Assembly (NCBI GenBank): GCA_026125795.1
Contig: JAHCKM010000004.1
Location: 124,001-188,000 of the forward strand
Reading direction: 5' to 3'
DNA from: Burkholderiaceae bacterium
GTDB taxonomy: Bacteria; Pseudomonadota; Gammaproteobacteria; Burkholderiales; Burkholderiaceae_C
Length of the DNA stretch: 64,000 nucleotides
A program made the position numbers and the translations under genes. The notes under the pieces were generated by a model. That model saw only the letters and a list, made by a program, of their open reading frames with translations, made no database searches and had not been told where the DNA came from. Shown in pieces: positions 41,228 to 49,933 of the stretch. The stretch's first letter is position 1. Every line of letters begins with the position of its first letter.

Positions 41228-42978
41228 GTCGCTTCGGCGCTGCCGGAGTTGCCCGCCATGCCGAGCAGCGCCGGCGTGTTGATGCGCCGCGGCTTGACGC
41301 GCCCGCCCTGGATCTTGAGCCACGCCTCGACCAGCTCCCACACCGGCCTGACACCCGGCGCATGGCGCGCCTCCTCGGCCACCGGCGCCCAGCCGGCCAC
41401 CTTGTAGGTCCTGCCCGCTTCGATCGGCTTGCCGTTCAGCCGCATGTCGCTGATGCGCGAACCCATCTTCCCGGCGGGATTCATCGTGTAGGTCAGGCCG
41501 CCCACGCGCACCATGTCGCCGCCCTGCTGGTAGTAGGGATCGGGGTTGAACAGGTTGTCGGCGACGTCTTCGAGCACGGTCTTGATCGTTTCTCCGTTCA
41601 TCGAGGTGAGCGTGGCATACGGGTAAGTGATCGCGAGCTGATCCATCAGCAACTCGCGCGTGATCGTGTCGCCCGGCAGCAGGCTGGTGCCCCAGCGAAA
41701 GCCCGGCGAGAACGCGATCTCGGCGCCCTGCACGTCGATCAGCGCATCGCAGATCAGCTGATCCCAGCTGCCGTTGAAGTTGCCGCGCCGATAGAGCAGG
41801 CCGTCGGTCACCGCGAGCTTCTCGCTCAGCTTGGCCTCGTACGGCGCGCGCAGCTTCGTGATCAGTGCATCCATCGCCGCATCGGCGGGCAGCAGCTCGG
41901 AGAACACCGGCAGCAGCCGGTATCGGTAGTCGGCCACCTTGCCGCCCTTGACCTGCAGGTCCATCACGCCGAGGAACTTGCCGTTGCTGCCCGCGTTGGT
42001 GACCAGCGTGGTGCCGCCCGCGTTCTTCACCGGCACCGCCACCGGCACGCCGTCGTGCGTGTGGCCACCCAGGACCGCGTCGACGCCGCGCACCCGCGTG
42101 GCCATCTTCAAGTCCACGTCCATCCCGTTGTGCGACAACACCACCACCACCTGCGCGCCCTTGGCACGCGCCTCGTCGACCACCTTCTGGAGGTTGTCGT
42201 CCTGGATGCCGAAGCTCCAGTCGGCCACCAGGTAGCGTGGGTTGGCGATCGGCGTGTACGGGAAGGCCTGGCCGACGATCGCCACCGGCACCCCGTTGAT
42301 CTCGCGCATCACGTAGGGCGCGAACACCGGGTCGCCGAAGTCGGCGGTCTTGACGTTCTGCGCGACGAAGTCGATGCGGCCTTTCAGGTCCTTGTCGACG
42401 ATCTGCTTGACGCGCTCCATGCCGTAGGTGAATTCCCAGTGGCCGGTCATCACGTCGACGCCGAGCAGCTTGCAGGCCTCCACCATGTCCTGCGCCTGCG
42501 TCCACAACGACGTCGCCGACCCCTGCCAGGTGTCGCCACCGTCGAGCAGCAGCGCTCCAGGCCGCTGCGCCTTGAGCCGCTTGACCAGCGTGGCCAGGTG
42601 CGCGAAGCCGCCCACCTTGCCGAAGCGGCGCGAGGCGGCCTCGAAGTCGAGGTGTGTGAACGCGTGCGCCAGATTCGAGCCGGCCGGCACGCCGGCGGCC
42701 TTCAGCAGCCGTTCGCCCACGAGGTGCGGCCACTGGCCCTGCAACGTGCCGACGCCCAGGTTGACGCTGGGCTCGCGAAAGCGGATCGGCTTGAGCTGCG
42801 CGTGGCAGTCGGTGAAGTGCAGCAGCGACACCGCGCCCGCACCTTGGAAGGCCCCGGGCACGTCGTACAGCGCGGCCTGCGCGCTCTGCGCATCGGCATC
42901 GCCCCAACGCGCCAGCCCCATGCCCGCGGCCGATGCCGCGGCCAACACCTGCAGAAACTCGCGCTTGCTCAAGGTCAT
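41224..42978 (-). CDS. soxB: SoxB thiosulfohydrolase
   Basis: 584 residues. It hydrolyses the sulfone group from the SoxY thiosulfate adduct in the periplasm. Metal-binding motifs of the 5'-nucleotidase family are present (LHFTDCHAQL, DGGDTWQGS, LGGHTHDG). The signal has SKREFLQVL, a Lys-Arg variant of the twin-arginine motif. The gene lies between soxX and the cytochrome gene in the usual AXB order. Confidence 0.94.
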   Translation of the reverse strand: MTLSKREFLQVLAAASAAGMGLARWGDADAQSAQAALYDVPGAFQGAGAVSLLHFTDCHAQLKPIRFREPSVNLGVGTLQGQWPHLVGERLLKAAGVPAGSNLAHAFTHLDFEAASRRFGKVGGFAHLATLVKRLKAQRPGALLLDGGDTWQGSATSLWTQAQDMVEACKLLGVDVMTGHWEFTYGMERVKQIVDKDLKGRIDFVAQNVKTADFGDPVFAPYVMREINGVPVAIVGQAFPYTPIANPRYLVADWSFGIQDDNLQKVVDEARAKGAQVVVVLSHNGMDVDLKMATRVRGVDAVLGGHTHDGVPVAVPVKNAGGTTLVTNAGSNGKFLGVMDLQVKGGKVADYRYRLLPVFSELLPADAAMDALITKLRAPYEAKLSEKLAVTDGLLYRRGNFNGSWDQLICDALIDVQGAEIAFSPGFRWGTSLLPGDTITRELLMDQLAITYPYATLTSMNGETIKTVLEDVADNLFNPDPYYQQGGDMVRVGGLTYTMNPAGKMGSRISDMRLNGKPIEAGRTYKVAGWAPVAEEARHAPGVRPVWELVEAWLKIQGGRVKPRRINTPALLGMAGNSGSAEAT

Positions 42979-43048
42979 GATAAGTCTCGGCTTATGTACT
43001 GCGGCCGAAAAAGCCCGCCGCAGCGGGCTGGCGCCGGCGCGATGCGGC

Positions 43049-43690
43049 TCACTGGTTCACGGGCGACTTCGGGTCGAGCAGCAACGCCATCACATCGCGC
43101 AACTGCTGCTCGTTGAGCAGCCCCATGTGGCCGAAGCGCGGCATGTTCGAACACGCCGCATAGGCCTTGCTGTTCCACAGCTTGGCCCAGGTGTACTGCA
43201 CGATGGCGGCGGACGACGGGTCGGTCACGTCCTTCACGCCACGCAGCTTGCCGTAGTTCCACAGGCTCGGGCCGATGGTGCCGAAGGAGATCTCCTTCTT
43301 GTCGATCTGGTGGCAGTTGTAGCAGTTGGCGCCGTTGTCCTTGGGGTCGGCCGACTTGTCGGTCCACGTCATGCCGCGACCGTTTTGCGCCAGCTTCTCG
43401 CCCTGGCGCCAGTCGCCCAGGTACTGGCCGCCGCCGGGCCACTTCACGCCGGCCAGCGAAGCGGCCTCGATCTGCTTGGCCACTTCAGGTGGCGGCGCCG
43501 TGGCCGACGAACACGCCTGCTGGCCCTGGTCCTGATTCAAACGATCGACCTTGGCGATGCCCTGGTCGCGGAACGACGCCTTGATGGCCATCGAGGCCTG
43601 GCGATCGAGCTCGGCCGAAGAAGGCGTCGACGCGCAGCCCGACACCAGCACGCCCGCCAATACGATGCCCCCGGTGGTTGTGAACTTCAT
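43049..43690 (-). CDS. soxX: SoxX cytochrome c
   Basis: 213 residues. One haem motif (CYNCH). The N-terminus looks like a lipoprotein signal (GGIVLAGVLVSGC). Compared with short SoxX proteins it has an added N-terminal stretch of about 90 residues with a cysteine (QQACSSA). It pairs with SoxA to join thiosulfate to SoxY. It follows soxA after 12 bases. Confidence 0.92.
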   Translation of the reverse strand: MKFTTTGGIVLAGVLVSGCASTPSSAELDRQASMAIKASFRDQGIAKVDRLNQDQGQQACSSATAPPPEVAKQIEAASLAGVKWPGGGQYLGDWRQGEKLAQNGRGMTWTDKSADPKDNGANCYNCHQIDKKEISFGTIGPSLWNYGKLRGVKDVTDPSSAAIVQYTWAKLWNSKAYAACSNMPRFGHMGLLNEQQLRDVMALLLDPKSPVNQ

Positions 43691-43702
43691 TGCCGCTCCC
43701 GC

Positions 43703-44521
43703 TCAACGCTTGATCGAAGGCGCGATCGACTCCGCGCCCTTGGCATTCACGCCCATGTACGTGCTGACCGCGATCGTTGCCTCCGAGCCGAAGCCCGGAA
43801 ACGGAAAGCGCTGTTGGCGGTAGCAGTCGTTCAGGCGCAGTTGCATGCTCCACATCTGGCCGTTGCTGACGCGGTATGCGGGCCACGCCGCGAAGCCGAT
43901 GCCATCACCCGGGTTCTTGGTCAGGTTGGGCAGATCCTGCAGCCGGATGCGCTTGCTGTCTTCGCCGTGGCAAGACGCACACGAGAAGTCGTACGGCCCG
44001 CCGCGGAAGAAGAACACCCGCTTGCCGATCTCGTAGGAGCGCCGCTCCTCGGCGTGCGACTGCGGCAGGTTGAAGCGCATGCCGCGCGATGCAGCGGCCA
44101 CGTAGGTGGCCAGCGCCGTGACGTTGTTCTGCTCGCCGCGGCCGAACGGCGTGTTGGCGATCTCGGCGCCGTTGAGGCCCTGCAAGGTCTCCATGCAGCT
44201 GACCAGGCGCGACTCGAGATCCTGCACCTTCTTGGTGTCGGCGAAGTAGCGTGGCAGCTCGACGAAGGCGCCCTTCACGACGCCCGGGCCCTTGCCAAGG
44301 TCGCAGGCCTCGAGCGACGCATTCTTCGGGCCGCGCTTCTGCTTCCACAGCGCCTCACCCTTGGCCTCGAACAGCTCGGCCGGATTGCCATCCTCCAGCA
44401 TCTTGCGGTACTCGGCGATGCCGTCGGCGGCAGACTTCTGCGCCTGCGCACCGGCGCCGACCACAGCGATTGCGCTCAGCGCGCACACAGCGATGACTCT
44501 CACTCGGTTTGTCTCCTTCAT
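43703..44521 (-). CDS. soxA: SoxA cytochrome c
   Basis: 272 residues with a signal peptide (VIAVCALSAIAVVGAGAQA). One classical haem motif (CASCH) and a conserved cysteine (LNDCYRQQ) that in SoxA is the sulfur-modified axial haem ligand. The first haem motif of dihaem SoxA is absent (CDLGK and SCMET segments remain), so this is the monohaem type. It joins thiosulfate to SoxY with SoxX. Confidence 0.93.
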   Translation of the reverse strand: MKETNRVRVIAVCALSAIAVVGAGAQAQKSAADGIAEYRKMLEDGNPAELFEAKGEALWKQKRGPKNASLEACDLGKGPGVVKGAFVELPRYFADTKKVQDLESRLVSCMETLQGLNGAEIANTPFGRGEQNNVTALATYVAAASRGMRFNLPQSHAEERRSYEIGKRVFFFRGGPYDFSCASCHGEDSKRIRLQDLPNLTKNPGDGIGFAAWPAYRVSNGQMWSMQLRLNDCYRQQRFPFPGFGSEATIAVSTYMGVNAKGAESIAPSIKR

Positions 44522-44537
44522 GCTGGGGCCGCGCGGA

Positions 44538-44849
44538 TCAGCTCACGGTGGCTTCGTCGGTTCTTTTGTCGCCGCGGTTGTCGACCCACGTCACGGCGAC
44601 CTTGTCGCCCGCCTTGGCCCCCTTGATCGTGAACTGCAGGAACGGGTTCTTCGACACCGCCGGCCCCCACTGCGCGCTCAGCACCGGCTTGCCGTTGTGC
44701 GTGGCGCTGACTTCCTGGATGAACCACGCCGGTATCGTCTTGCCCGCGCTGTCCTTGCGCTGGCCGGTTTCCATCTCGTGGCTCATCAGCACGCGCACCG
44801 TGGTCTTGTCACCGGCGGCCTGCGCGCGGATTCGCATCGGATCTGCCAT
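44538..44849 (-). CDS. soxZ: SoxZ sulfur carrier partner (copy 1)
   Basis: 103 residues. Partner of SoxY in the SoxYZ carrier; Ig-like fold, no signal because it is exported with SoxY. It differs from the second copy at 45568-45879 in only seven positions (2, 11, 16, 34, 50, 51, 74). It lies 95 bases after soxY and is followed by soxA after 16 bases, the usual YZAXB order. Confidence 0.95.
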   Translation of the reverse strand: MADPMRIRAQAAGDKTTVRVLMSHEMETGQRKDSAGKTIPAWFIQEVSATHNGKPVLSAQWGPAVSKNPFLQFTIKGAKAGDKVAVTWVDNRGDKRTDEATVS

Positions 44850-44944
44850 GTTCTCTCCTTGCCTATGCACCCACGCGCCGGCTTGCATGCCGGCGCAGCT
44901 CGCCAGGCGCATGACCGTCCGCAGGGACGCTCATGCGTCCGGGC

Positions 44945-45403
44945 TCACCCACCGCAGCCGCCCAGCGTGACCTTGACTTCCTTCTGCGCGTACAGCACCT
45001 TGCCGTCGCCCATCATGGCCACCGCGTACACGTTGCTCGACTGACCCATCTTCACCCGCGTTGAGAAGTTCGGCTCCACCGCATCGGTCACGTCGAACAC
45101 CGCCGCCAGCGTGTTGGGGTTCTTCTCCACCAACAGCAGCAGCCGCTTGACGCCCGGCAGCGCGCAGGCACACGCCAGCGGCACCACCGCGCCGTTCTCG
45201 GCGATGTCCGGCCCGGTCAGCGTCACGTCCTTGCTCTCCACCGGCGCCGCACCACCGAGCGCCTTGACCGCATCGGCCAGGCTCTTGGCCTCGAACGCGG
45301 CCTGCGGCCACGCCGCGCGCGCCAGCCCCGGCAGCATCCCGGCACTCGCCAGCAGCGCCGCCACCCGGGCACCGTGCGTCAATACCTCGCGTCTGGTCTG
45401 CAT
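44945..45403 (-). CDS. soxY: SoxY sulfur carrier
   Basis: 152 residues. The twin-arginine signal (MQTRREVLTHGARVAALL) takes SoxYZ to the periplasm. The C-terminus is the swinging-arm motif LGGCGG, whose cysteine carries the sulfur. It is preceded by 164 bases that hold a CATCCGG palindrome, so transcription of soxYZAXB can start separately from soxCD. Confidence 0.95.
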   Translation of the reverse strand: MQTRREVLTHGARVAALLASAGMLPGLARAAWPQAAFEAKSLADAVKALGGAAPVESKDVTLTGPDIAENGAVVPLACACALPGVKRLLLLVEKNPNTLAAVFDVTDAVEPNFSTRVKMGQSSNVYAVAMMGDGKVLYAQKEVKVTLGGCGG

Positions 45404-45497
45404 GTGTTCCAACTCCTGATCTCGATTGAGGCGCGCGTGCACCGCACGCACAACCATAACTGCGCACACCGTCCCGTCGGCTGCGCATTTTCCATAT

Positions 45498-45512
45498 TAC
45501 CCATCCGGGCTA
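45498..45512. promoter_or_regulatory. CATCCGG palindrome upstream of soxY
   Basis: TTACCCATCCGGGCTA (45497-45512) is centred about 101 bases before the soxY ATG, in the gap between the second soxZ and soxY. It shares TACCCATCCGGG with the soe/rhodanese site and CCCATCCGGG with the dsr site. It suggests a second promoter inside the sox cluster. Confidence 0.6.
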
Positions 45513-45567
45513 CGGGACAACGCGCATGCACAGCGGTGCACGCACGACGGCACACCGCACGCCAGCA

Positions 45568-45879
45568 TCAGCTGACGGTGGCTTCGTCGGTTCTTTTGTC
45601 GCCGCGATTGTCGACCCATGTCACGGCGACCTTGTCGCCCGCCTTGGCTCCCTTGATCGCGAACTGCAGGAACGGGTTCTTCGACACCGCCGGCCCCCAC
45701 TGCGCGCTCAGCACCGGCTTGCCGTTGAGCTGCGCGCTCACCTCCTGGATGAACCAGGCCGGAATCGTCTTGCCCGCGCCGTCCTTGCGCTGGCCGGTTT
45801 CCATCTCGTGGCTCATCAGCACGCGCACCGTCGCCTTGTCGCCGGCGACCTGTGCGCGGATTCGCATCGGATCTGACAT
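45568..45879 (-). CDS. soxZ: SoxZ sulfur carrier partner (copy 2)
   Basis: 103 residues, 96 identical to copy 1, and the DNA flanking both starts and stops is also nearly the same (for example, CGGATTCGCATCGGATCTG near both starts). It lies between soxD and the soxY promoter, without a second soxY. This indicates a recent duplication or ongoing gene conversion. It could let SoxZ be made together with SoxCD. Confidence 0.93.
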   Translation of the reverse strand: MSDPMRIRAQVAGDKATVRVLMSHEMETGQRKDGAGKTIPAWFIQEVSAQLNGKPVLSAQWGPAVSKNPFLQFAIKGAKAGDKVAVTWVDNRGDKRTDEATVS

Positions 45880-45923
45880 GCTCTCTCCGTCCTGCTCGTC
45901 CTCGGCCGCACCCCGGCCAGGTT

Positions 45924-47000
45924 TCACTGCCGCGCACCCTGTGCGATCCACTGCGCCAGCGTCCTCGCGTCGGACTCCGGCAGATTCTGAGGCGGCATCG
46001 GCATCGTGCCCCACGCACCCGCGCCGCCGCTACGGATCTTGTCCTGCAGGTACACCACCGCATCGTCGCGCGCGGCGTGCTTGCGTCCGACGTCGCGGAA
46101 TCCCGGCCCGATCAGCTTGCCCTCCAAGCCATGGCACGCGGTGCAGCCGTGCTTGCCGGCGAGCGCCCATGCGCTCGACGCGCCAGCGGCCGGCTTGACG
46201 GCCACGGTGGTGCTATCAAGTTTGCGTGCAATGCCGTCATCGTCGTCTGCCGGGCGCGCCGTGTCGATGCCGCGCTGCGCCCCCACCGCACGGTTCTGCT
46301 CGGCGAGGTTGCCGTGCGCGTTGCGCGCGTGGTCGGGCAGCAGCGATGCCACCTTGGGCTCGGCGACACAATCACGCTGACACGCACGGGCCCTGACGTC
46401 GGGGGCCGTGCGCGCGCTGTTTGCGCCCGGCCACAACGCGTGGGCCATTGTCGTGCCGGCACGGTTGGGCAGCCGCCGCTGTGCCTGCGCCATCGTGGCG
46501 TCGGAGAGCACGAAATCGTCGGGCACCACGCCGCCGAGATTCAACAGGAACGCGGTCACCGCATACACCTCGTCGGTCTTCAGCGATTTCGGCGCATTCC
46601 AGGGCATCGCGCGATTGATGTAGTCCCATAGCGTCGACACGGTCGACAGCTTCATCAGCGTGGTGCGACCGGGAAACGACGCGTCGGTCAGGCGTGCGGC
46701 GCGACCGCGCTTCACGTCGTCGGCCGTCGTGCCACCCACCAAAGGCTGGAACACCTCGTTGGATTCGCCGAACACGCCATGGCAGCTGGCGCATCGTTCT
46801 TCCCATAACGCCTGGCCCTGGGTCACGCTGCCCGATCCCTTGGGCAGGCCCTTGAAGTCGGGCCGCACGTCGATGTCCCACGCGGCCACCTCCTTGTCGG
46901 TGGCCTTGCGGCCGATGCCGGGGTATTCACCGGGCTGCGCACACACGGTCGTCGCCAGCAGCAGAGCGACGGCCGCGCTGGCGCTACGAAAGCTGCACAT
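45924..47000 (-). CDS. soxD: SoxD dihaem cytochrome c
   Basis: 358 residues with a signal peptide (AAVALLLATTVCAQ). Two haem motifs, CASCH and CTACH, lie at the N- and C-terminal ends of the protein, with a long middle part (WDYINRAMPWNAPKSL is typical of SoxD). It is the electron acceptor of SoxC in sulfane dehydrogenase SoxCD. It overlaps soxC by 17 bases. Confidence 0.92.
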   Translation of the reverse strand: MCSFRSASAAVALLLATTVCAQPGEYPGIGRKATDKEVAAWDIDVRPDFKGLPKGSGSVTQGQALWEERCASCHGVFGESNEVFQPLVGGTTADDVKRGRAARLTDASFPGRTTLMKLSTVSTLWDYINRAMPWNAPKSLKTDEVYAVTAFLLNLGGVVPDDFVLSDATMAQAQRRLPNRAGTTMAHALWPGANSARTAPDVRARACQRDCVAEPKVASLLPDHARNAHGNLAEQNRAVGAQRGIDTARPADDDDGIARKLDSTTVAVKPAAGASSAWALAGKHGCTACHGLEGKLIGPGFRDVGRKHAARDDAVVYLQDKIRSGGAGAWGTMPMPPQNLPESDARTLAQWIAQGARQ

Positions 47001-48366
47001 TGCGCACCTCGCCGCTTTCGGTGACCAGCCACGACTGGATCGCGTTGTTGTGGTAGATCGAGCGCGAGCCGCGCACCGCGCGCAATTGGCGATAGGTGGG
47101 CTGCACGTAGCCGGTGTCGTCGATGGCGCGGCTTTGCACGATCGCCGGCTTGCCGTCCCACACCCAATCGAGATTGAAGCGGGTCAGGCACTTGTCCATC
47201 ACCGGCGCCTGCAGGCGCGCGCTGCGCCAGTTGCGCCCGCCGTCCACCGACACGTCGACGCGCTTGATCTTGCCGCGCCCCGACCACGCCAGGCCGGTGA
47301 TGTTGTAGAAGCCGCGGTCGAGCAGCACCTGGCCGCCCGACGGCGTCGTGACCACGCTCTTGCACTCCTGGATGCTGGTGTACTGGCGGTGCTTCCCATC
47401 GGGCATCAGGTCCACGTAGTGCAGCGTCTCGTCCTTGGTGCCGTAGGGCCGGTCGCCCACTTCGAGGCGGCGCAGGTACTTGACCCAGCTGACGCCCTGC
47501 ACGCCGGGCACCACCAGCCGCAGCGGGTAGCCGTTCTCCGGGCGCAGCATCTCGCCGTTGCAGCCATAGGCCACCAGCACCTCGCCGCGCTCGACCAGCT
47601 CCATCGGGATCGTGCGTGTCATCGACGACCCATCCGCGCCCTCGGCCAGCACGAAGCGGCCGCGCTTGAAGTCGGCGCCGGCCAGCTCCAGCAGCGTGCG
47701 CAGCTGCACACCGGTGAACTCGCAGCAGCTGAGCATGCCGTGCGTGTACTGCACGGTCGGCACCGCGACGTTGCCCCACTCCATGCCGGTGTTGGCGCCG
47801 CACTCGATGAAGTGGAAGCGCGACACCGACGGCAGGCGCATCAGTTCGTCCATGGTGAAGACCATCGGCGTCTTCAGCAGCCGCGCATCCGAGCCGTTGA
47901 GCATCAAGCGGTGCTTCGACGGGTCGATGTCCCACCAGCCCTGGTGGTGGCGCTCGAAGTGCAGCCCGTTGGGCGTGACGATGCCGAACAGCGACTGCAG
48001 CGGCGCGAACGACACCGAGGACTGGGCGGTCTGCGTCAGACCCGGACTCTGCCGGCGCTGCACGTTGCCTTCGTACTGCGACGGCTTGCCGTATCCGTCG
48101 GCAGCCACCGGCTTGCCCAGTCCGCGGCTGTGTTCCGGCAGGTCCAGGATGTTGGGGTCACCGCCGGCCGCGGGCACCGGGTTGGACTGCGCGTGTGCTG
48201 CCGCCGCGGTGCCGCCGGCCAGTGCGGCGGCAAACGCGCTGCGGATGAAATCGCGCCGGCCGCGACGCGCCTCTTCGGCGACGCGTGCAACCGACGCCGG
48301 GCCAATGAAGCCTTCGGGCGCTTTCAGCCAGCGCCCGGTTGTGCTGATGGGAAAGGCGTCTTGCAT
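46984..48366 (-). CDS. soxC: SoxC sulfane dehydrogenase molybdenum subunit
   Basis: 460 residues from the ATG at 48366. A twin-arginine signal (RRDFIRSAFAAALAGG) is preceded by about 35 residues. It belongs to the sulfite oxidase family; the conserved Cys ligand for molybdenum is likely in FIECGANTG. The C-terminal dimerisation domain follows. With SoxD it oxidises SoxY-bound sulfane sulfur. Its presence next to a full dsr operon is unusual. Confidence 0.94.
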   Translation of the reverse strand: MQDAFPISTTGRWLKAPEGFIGPASVARVAEEARRGRRDFIRSAFAAALAGGTAAAAHAQSNPVPAAGGDPNILDLPEHSRGLGKPVAADGYGKPSQYEGNVQRRQSPGLTQTAQSSVSFAPLQSLFGIVTPNGLHFERHHQGWWDIDPSKHRLMLNGSDARLLKTPMVFTMDELMRLPSVSRFHFIECGANTGMEWGNVAVPTVQYTHGMLSCCEFTGVQLRTLLELAGADFKRGRFVLAEGADGSSMTRTIPMELVERGEVLVAYGCNGEMLRPENGYPLRLVVPGVQGVSWVKYLRRLEVGDRPYGTKDETLHYVDLMPDGKHRQYTSIQECKSVVTTPSGGQVLLDRGFYNITGLAWSGRGKIKRVDVSVDGGRNWRSARLQAPVMDKCLTRFNLDWVWDGKPAIVQSRAIDDTGYVQPTYRQLRAVRGSRSIYHNNAIQSWLVTESGEVRNVQLS

Positions 48367-48393
48367 GCGATCCGGTCCGTGCAGCTGCGCACT

Positions 48394-48409
48394 ATACATC
48401 CGGATATAA
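48394..48409. promoter_or_regulatory. CATCCGG palindrome upstream of soxC
   Basis: TATACATCCGGATATA is nearly a perfect palindrome; its core ATCCGGAT is centred about 36 bases before the soxC ATG. It shares CATCCGG with the dsr, soe and soxY sites but has A/T instead of CCC/GGG flanks. Confidence 0.5.
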
Positions 48410-48491
48410 GCACATAACAATATGTACGGCCGCCAAGTGCGGACGCATTGGGGTAAACGACAGGCTGGGGCCCGGCAAGGGCACCCGCGGT

Positions 48492-49364
48492 TCAGGCCAC
48501 GTCGAGGTTCTCGAAACAGGCCGCCACCACCGGCGGCAGCGGGCTTTCCAGCAGGTGCGCGGCGATGCGCAGCGCCTCGGCCGCCGGCGCGCCGAGCTGG
48601 CCCGCAGGCGACAGCGCCACGGCGGCCTCGACCCAGCGCCGCACCAGCACCGGCCGCAGCATCCACGGCAGCGCCTGCACATCGTGCAACGCGGCCACCA
48701 GCGCGTTGGCATCGGGCATGTCGCGCGTGGCGCCGGCGTCGGGCCAGGGCTTCATCACCTCGAGCCACCAGCGCTCGCCGCTGGCCTGCGTGCCCGACAC
48801 CACGTCGAGGTCGATCTCCGGCGACGGCACGATGCGCGACAGGAAGGCGGCAAAGCGCCCGATCTGGCGCGCGGTCTCGGTGGCCAGCCCGTCGAGGTCG
48901 ACGTCGGCCGCGGCCGGCTGTGCGATGGCGCGCACGTCACCCAAGGCGTGGCGGATCGCGAGCCAGCGCAAGCGATCGAGCGCGAGCGCGCGGCCGTCGG
49001 CGGCGATCAGGCGGCGCACCGCGCGCAGCAGCTGCTGGCGCTTTTCCAGCGGTCCCTGCGCCACCCGCGCGACGAACTTCTCGAGCCACGGCACGCGCGT
49101 GGACGGTGGCAGCTTGATCAGCTCGTTGCGCAACTCCTTGGCGCCCACCGTGTGCCGGCATTCATCGCGCCACACCGCCAGCTCGCGGGCGCGGCCTGGC
49201 GTGAGCAGCAGGGCCAGCACGCCGGCATGCAACTGCCCCGGCCCGGCCACCTGCGCCAGGCGGGCGCGCAACTGCGCCTGCTGCACCGGATCGGGCACGC
49301 TCGGCGCCAGCGCTGCCGCAGCATGCGCGGGCACCGGCTTGTCTTCGGGGTCAGCCGCCATCAT
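48492..49364 (-). CDS. unrecognised 290-aa protein following LemA
   Basis: 290 residues, soluble and rich in Ala, Arg and Leu, mostly helical (LLTPGRARELAVWRDECR, VPWLEKFVARVAQGP). No zinc-protease HExxH or other catalytic motif is seen. The gene starts 4 bases after lemA, so it is probably cotranscribed with it; LemA is often encoded beside M48 peptidases or membrane proteins of unknown role. Family not recognised. Confidence 0.65.
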   Translation of the reverse strand: MMAADPEDKPVPAHAAAALAPSVPDPVQQAQLRARLAQVAGPGQLHAGVLALLLTPGRARELAVWRDECRHTVGAKELRNELIKLPPSTRVPWLEKFVARVAQGPLEKRQQLLRAVRRLIAADGRALALDRLRWLAIRHALGDVRAIAQPAAADVDLDGLATETARQIGRFAAFLSRIVPSPEIDLDVVSGTQASGERWWLEVMKPWPDAGATRDMPDANALVAALHDVQALPWMLRPVLVRRWVEAAVALSPAGQLGAPAAEALRIAAHLLESPLPPVVAACFENLDVA

Positions 49365-49368
49365 TCAC

Positions 49369-49914
49369 TCACAACGTGCCGGCCGCTTCGAAGCGGAACA
49401 CCGGCGCCAGCAGGCGCGTGGGGAACTGGCCGATGGCCTCGTTGTAGGCGGTGCTGGCCTGGTTGAAGCGCTGGCGCGCCTCGAGCAGGCGCGGCCCGAA
49501 CGCGAACAACGCGAGCATCTGCGTGGCCACGGTCTCCTGCGCGTGCAGCGCCGGATCGGACTCCACCTGGTTCAGCACACGCGCCACCGTGGCATTGAGC
49601 GCGGCCTCGGCGCTGGCCAGCGTGGCCGCGGTCGCGGCACGCGAGGGCCGCACGCGCACCGCCTGCACGCCGGCGTGCAGCTGCGCCTGCGCCGAGCGCA
49701 GCGCATCGACCGAACCGCGGCCGGTGGGCCACAGCTCCCACAACGCATCGGACAGCGCATGAATCGCCTGGCCGCGCTGCTCCAGCAGCGCATCGACCTG
49801 CGCCCAGGCCTCGGCGATCGCGGCGCGCAGGCCGACGATGCGGTTGTGCGCGCCCACCATCCAGAAGATGCTGACCACCAGCGCGGCCAGCAGCAGCCAT
49901 TGTGTGGAGTTCAC
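49369..49914 (-). CDS. LemA-family protein
   Basis: 181 residues. An N-terminal membrane helix (WLLLAALVVSIFWMVG) is followed by the LemA signature (AHNRIVGLRAAIAEAWAQVD) and helical repeats (AREAR-type, FNQASTAYNEAIGQFP). The C-terminal coil is typical of the family. Function of LemA in bacteria is not well known. Confidence 0.88.
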   Translation of the reverse strand: MNSTQWLLLAALVVSIFWMVGAHNRIVGLRAAIAEAWAQVDALLEQRGQAIHALSDALWELWPTGRGSVDALRSAQAQLHAGVQAVRVRPSRAATAATLASAEAALNATVARVLNQVESDPALHAQETVATQMLALFAFGPRLLEARQRFNQASTAYNEAIGQFPTRLLAPVFRFEAAGTL

Positions 49915-49933
49915 CGGAGCAGGCCCAGGACGC

